DNA of 18,908 nt from assembly GCA_002335145.1 (NCBI GenBank), contig DDBV01000022.1:1-18908 (forward strand). The letters are read 5' to 3'. This document shows, one piece after another, positions 18,002 through 18,908 of this stretch. Below the pieces are notes generated by a model, which worked only from the letters and a program-made list of their open reading frames with translations, was not told where the DNA came from and did no database searches. The DNA comes from Patescibacteria group bacterium UBA2023. GTDB taxonomy: Bacteria; Patescibacteriota; Gracilibacteria; BD1-5; UBA2023. The position numbers and the translations under genes were made by a program. The number at the start of each line of letters is the position of its first letter. Position 1 is the stretch's first letter.

Positions 18002-18379
18002 CTAGATGCGCCGACGCACGCAAAGTACAAAAGATGCGTCTCATTCATTTGGAGGTGGCTCCGACCAATTCTCGAGAATATTTTGCACTCTTGCACGGAG
18101 AGTGCTTTCTTCATAGATAAAAGAGAGCGGTTTTGTCGTATGAATCTTTACTTTTCATTCAGGAGGCCCTTCTCGCAGTATTGGAACATGTCGGAGTATT
18201 CCGTTGCAGAGAATCGTACAAGAGTCGGACGATTCCGTGTTATGATTTTCAGTATATGTCGAATGACAGGATGGGGTGTTGGGACCGTGCTCGAATGCGT
18301 GCGAGAAATCCGCATGTACAACGACCATGCTAAGATAGAGACACGCAATTCCCGAGAGCAATACTGCGAAGCGACCCAT
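18002..18379 (-). CDS. small secreted Cys/His-containing protein, 125 aa (code 25, two TGA)
   Basis: Not recognised, and truncated under the standard code. A signal peptide is clear: FAVLLSGIACLYLSMVV followed by a VHA cleavage-like site near residue 23. The mature part begins with a stretch rich in His and Cys (His27, His31, Cys38, His39, His46, Cys54, Cys58, His64) and ends in a more ordinary charged region. TGA codons at 75 (GPPE-G-KVK) and 113 (PPNE-G-DAS) are read as Gly, and TAG ends the frame at 18002-18004. The four-helix membrane protein gene follows in the same direction. The promoter contains a palindrome. I infer, without proof, that it binds or senses a metal or redox signal outside the membrane. 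A plus-strand frame over the same bases has no such structure. Confidence 0.6.
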
Positions 18380-18405
18380 GACGCATCAAAGATAATATCA
18401 AGGGG

Positions 18406-18434
18406 AGTATACTTGCAAAAGCTTTGCAAGTCCA
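18406..18434 (-). promoter_or_regulatory. promoter of the secreted-protein gene
   Basis: On the minus strand, TGGACT (18429-18434), 17 bases, then TATACT (18406-18411), about 30 bases before the ATG. The spacer is filled by a palindrome. Confidence 0.55.
18411..18431. promoter_or_regulatory. palindromic operator candidate
   Basis: A perfect inverted repeat: ACTTGCAAA at 18411-18419 and TTTGCAAGT at 18423-18431, separated by AGC. It covers the spacer and touches both boxes of the promoter above, the classic place for a repressor or a MerR-type activator. There is no T-run, so it is not a terminator. I do not recognise the regulator family from this half-site. Confidence 0.6.
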
Positions 18435-18453
18435 GCACGAAAGTCTCCGGGGA

Positions 18454-18482
18454 GCAAAATAATCCCCATAGAGGGGGATTAT
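18454..18482 (-). terminator. terminator downstream of the tRNA fragment
   Basis: Nine-base arms ATAATCCCC (18459-18467) and GGGGATTAT (18474-18482) around a six-base loop. On the minus strand four T follow (plus 18455-18459). It is probably the original terminator of the interrupted tRNA gene. Confidence 0.65.
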
Positions 18483-18502
18483 AGAGGGTTTCTTTTCGAG
18501 AG

Positions 18503-18547
18503 TGGTGCCGAGGGGCAGAATTGAACTGCCGACACAAGGCTTTTCAG
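18503..18547 (-). other. 3' half of a tRNA gene, probably tRNA-Phe(GAA); attachment site of the integrated element
   Basis: Read on the minus strand, this holds an anticodon loop CTGAAAA, stem GCCTT, variable loop GTGTC, T-arm GGCAG-TTCAATT-CTGCC, acceptor strand CCTCGGC, discriminator A and encoded CCA. The loop CTGAAAA and variable loop GTGTC point to tRNA-Phe with anticodon GAA. The 5' half is missing: the bases before the loop (CATAC) cannot pair with GCCTT, and no GCCGAGG acceptor strand lies upstream. With a recombinase gene next to it, this is best read as the displaced 3' end at one att junction, with crossover at or near the anticodon loop. The intact tRNA should lie at the other end of the element, to the right of the window. 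Confidence 0.8.
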
Positions 18548-18558
18548 GTATGCACATA

Positions 18559-18595
18559 AAAAAGGCAAAAAGTCAATACCGGAATTTTACCGGTA
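18559..18595 (-). terminator. weak terminator at the end of the recombinase gene
   Basis: TACCGG (18577-18582) and CCGGTA (18590-18595) form a six-base stem; the recombinase stop codon sits in the loop. On the minus strand two T-runs of five and six follow, interrupted by other bases. Confidence 0.4.
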
Positions 18596-18908
18596 GAGAG
18601 AGGCGTTATTTAGAGAATCACGGACATTGTCCAAACAGAAATTGAGGTAGATCCTCGTAGTCTGGAGATTTGAATGACCGAGAAGACTCGCGATGTTGTA
18701 GAGGTTGACGTTCTTCGAGGCGAGCTCGGTAGCGAACGTATGCCGGAACATATGGCAAGTAATGGGAAAATCCAATTTCTCTTTCAAACGGTTAATGATC
18801 CCGTACACCTCGCGGTGTTGGAGGGGATTTCCGAAAAAGGTCGGAAAGAACGAGTCCGATTTGAAATACTGCTTGTCCCGAAGGGTTGCATACGTTTTCA
18901 GGATCGGA
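18587..18908 (-). CDS. tyrosine recombinase / integrase, 3' end only
   Basis: C-terminal 106 residues of a phage-type integrase; the gene continues past the right edge. The catalytic signature is clear: HMFRHTFATELA holds the HxxR box, LLGHSNLQTTRIYLNF holds the Gly-His and the Tyr nucleophile. The first catalytic Arg lies outside the window. These enzymes cut and rejoin DNA at att sites, very often in tRNA genes, and the gene end lies 39 bases from the tRNA fragment, as expected for an integrase acting on its own attachment site. No TGA codon occurs in the visible part. XerC/XerD-like enzymes share the motif, but the tRNA context favours an integrase. Confidence 0.88.
   Translation of the reverse strand, partial: PILKTYATLRDKQYFKSDSFFPTFFGNPLQHREVYGIINRLKEKLDFPITCHMFRHTFATELASKNVNLYNIASLLGHSNLQTTRIYLNFCLDNVRDSLNNASLYR

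Larger units (their letters stand above)
18548..18908. mobile_element. edge of an integrated element in a tRNA gene
   Basis: The element appears to begin just beyond the tRNA fragment and to continue past the right edge. Only its recombinase end is visible, so type and size are unknown. Chromosomal genes lie to the left. Confidence 0.65.

Noticed and set aside
18013..18040. Inverted repeat GACGCA/TGCGTC
   Set aside because: Short arms, 16-base loop, no T-run, and inside the end of a coding region.
18083..18484. 133-residue plus-strand frame near the right end
   Set aside because: It overlaps the minus-strand gene with signal peptide, the promoter palindrome and a terminator, and shows no domain.

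Overview
The window comes from a bacterium that reads TGA as glycine (NCBI genetic code 25). The best proof is the penicillin-binding protein at 8631-11867. Its three in-frame TGA codons fall where the family has Gly: the G of YDR(N/E)G, of FFGK and of the first G in LAMIGG. Two glycosyltransferases and a fucosyltransferase repair in the same way. Every gene found ends in TAA or TAG. Code 25 is known from Gracilibacteria (BD1-5) and Absconditabacteria (SR1) of the Candidate Phyla Radiation, so the host is almost certainly one of these. Base composition looks close to half G+C by eye, not strongly AT-rich. Several genes are invisible or broken under the standard code and are rebuilt here.

Layout. 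1-990: two unrecognised small frames. 1002-2870: atpD and atpC, the F1 beta and epsilon subunits, with their own promoter and terminator. 3093-3419: a small two-helix membrane protein with four TGA codons, facing dcd across a bidirectional terminator. 3485-6279 (minus): dcd, a CYTH-domain protein, an FtsL-like protein and rsmH. 6280-6983: promoters and a possible 98-residue basic protein. 6984-11867: a LytR-CpsA-Psr (LCP) protein and a bifunctional class A penicillin-binding protein, one operon for wall assembly. 12002-14425: a DedA membrane protein, a DUF268 methyltransferase-like protein and a GT11-like fucosyltransferase, one operon. 14510-15145: an unrecognised helical protein. 15012-17322 (minus): two overlapping GT4 glycosyltransferases. 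17434-18379 (minus): a polytopic membrane protein and a secreted Cys/His-containing protein behind a promoter with a perfect palindrome in its spacer.

Right edge. At 18503-18547 lies the 3' half of a tRNA gene, probably tRNA-Phe (GAA), on the minus strand. It is followed 40 bases further on by the 3' end of a tyrosine recombinase gene that runs off the window. This is one end of an element integrated in a tRNA gene, with the element to the right.

Most of the window serves the cell envelope: peptidoglycan synthesis (rsmH/ftsL, LCP, PBP) and surface glycan building (fucosyltransferase, two GT4 enzymes, DUF268, DedA). Promoters are unusually regular, with a 16-base spacer and mostly close to consensus, while starts almost all lack a Shine-Dalgarno sequence.
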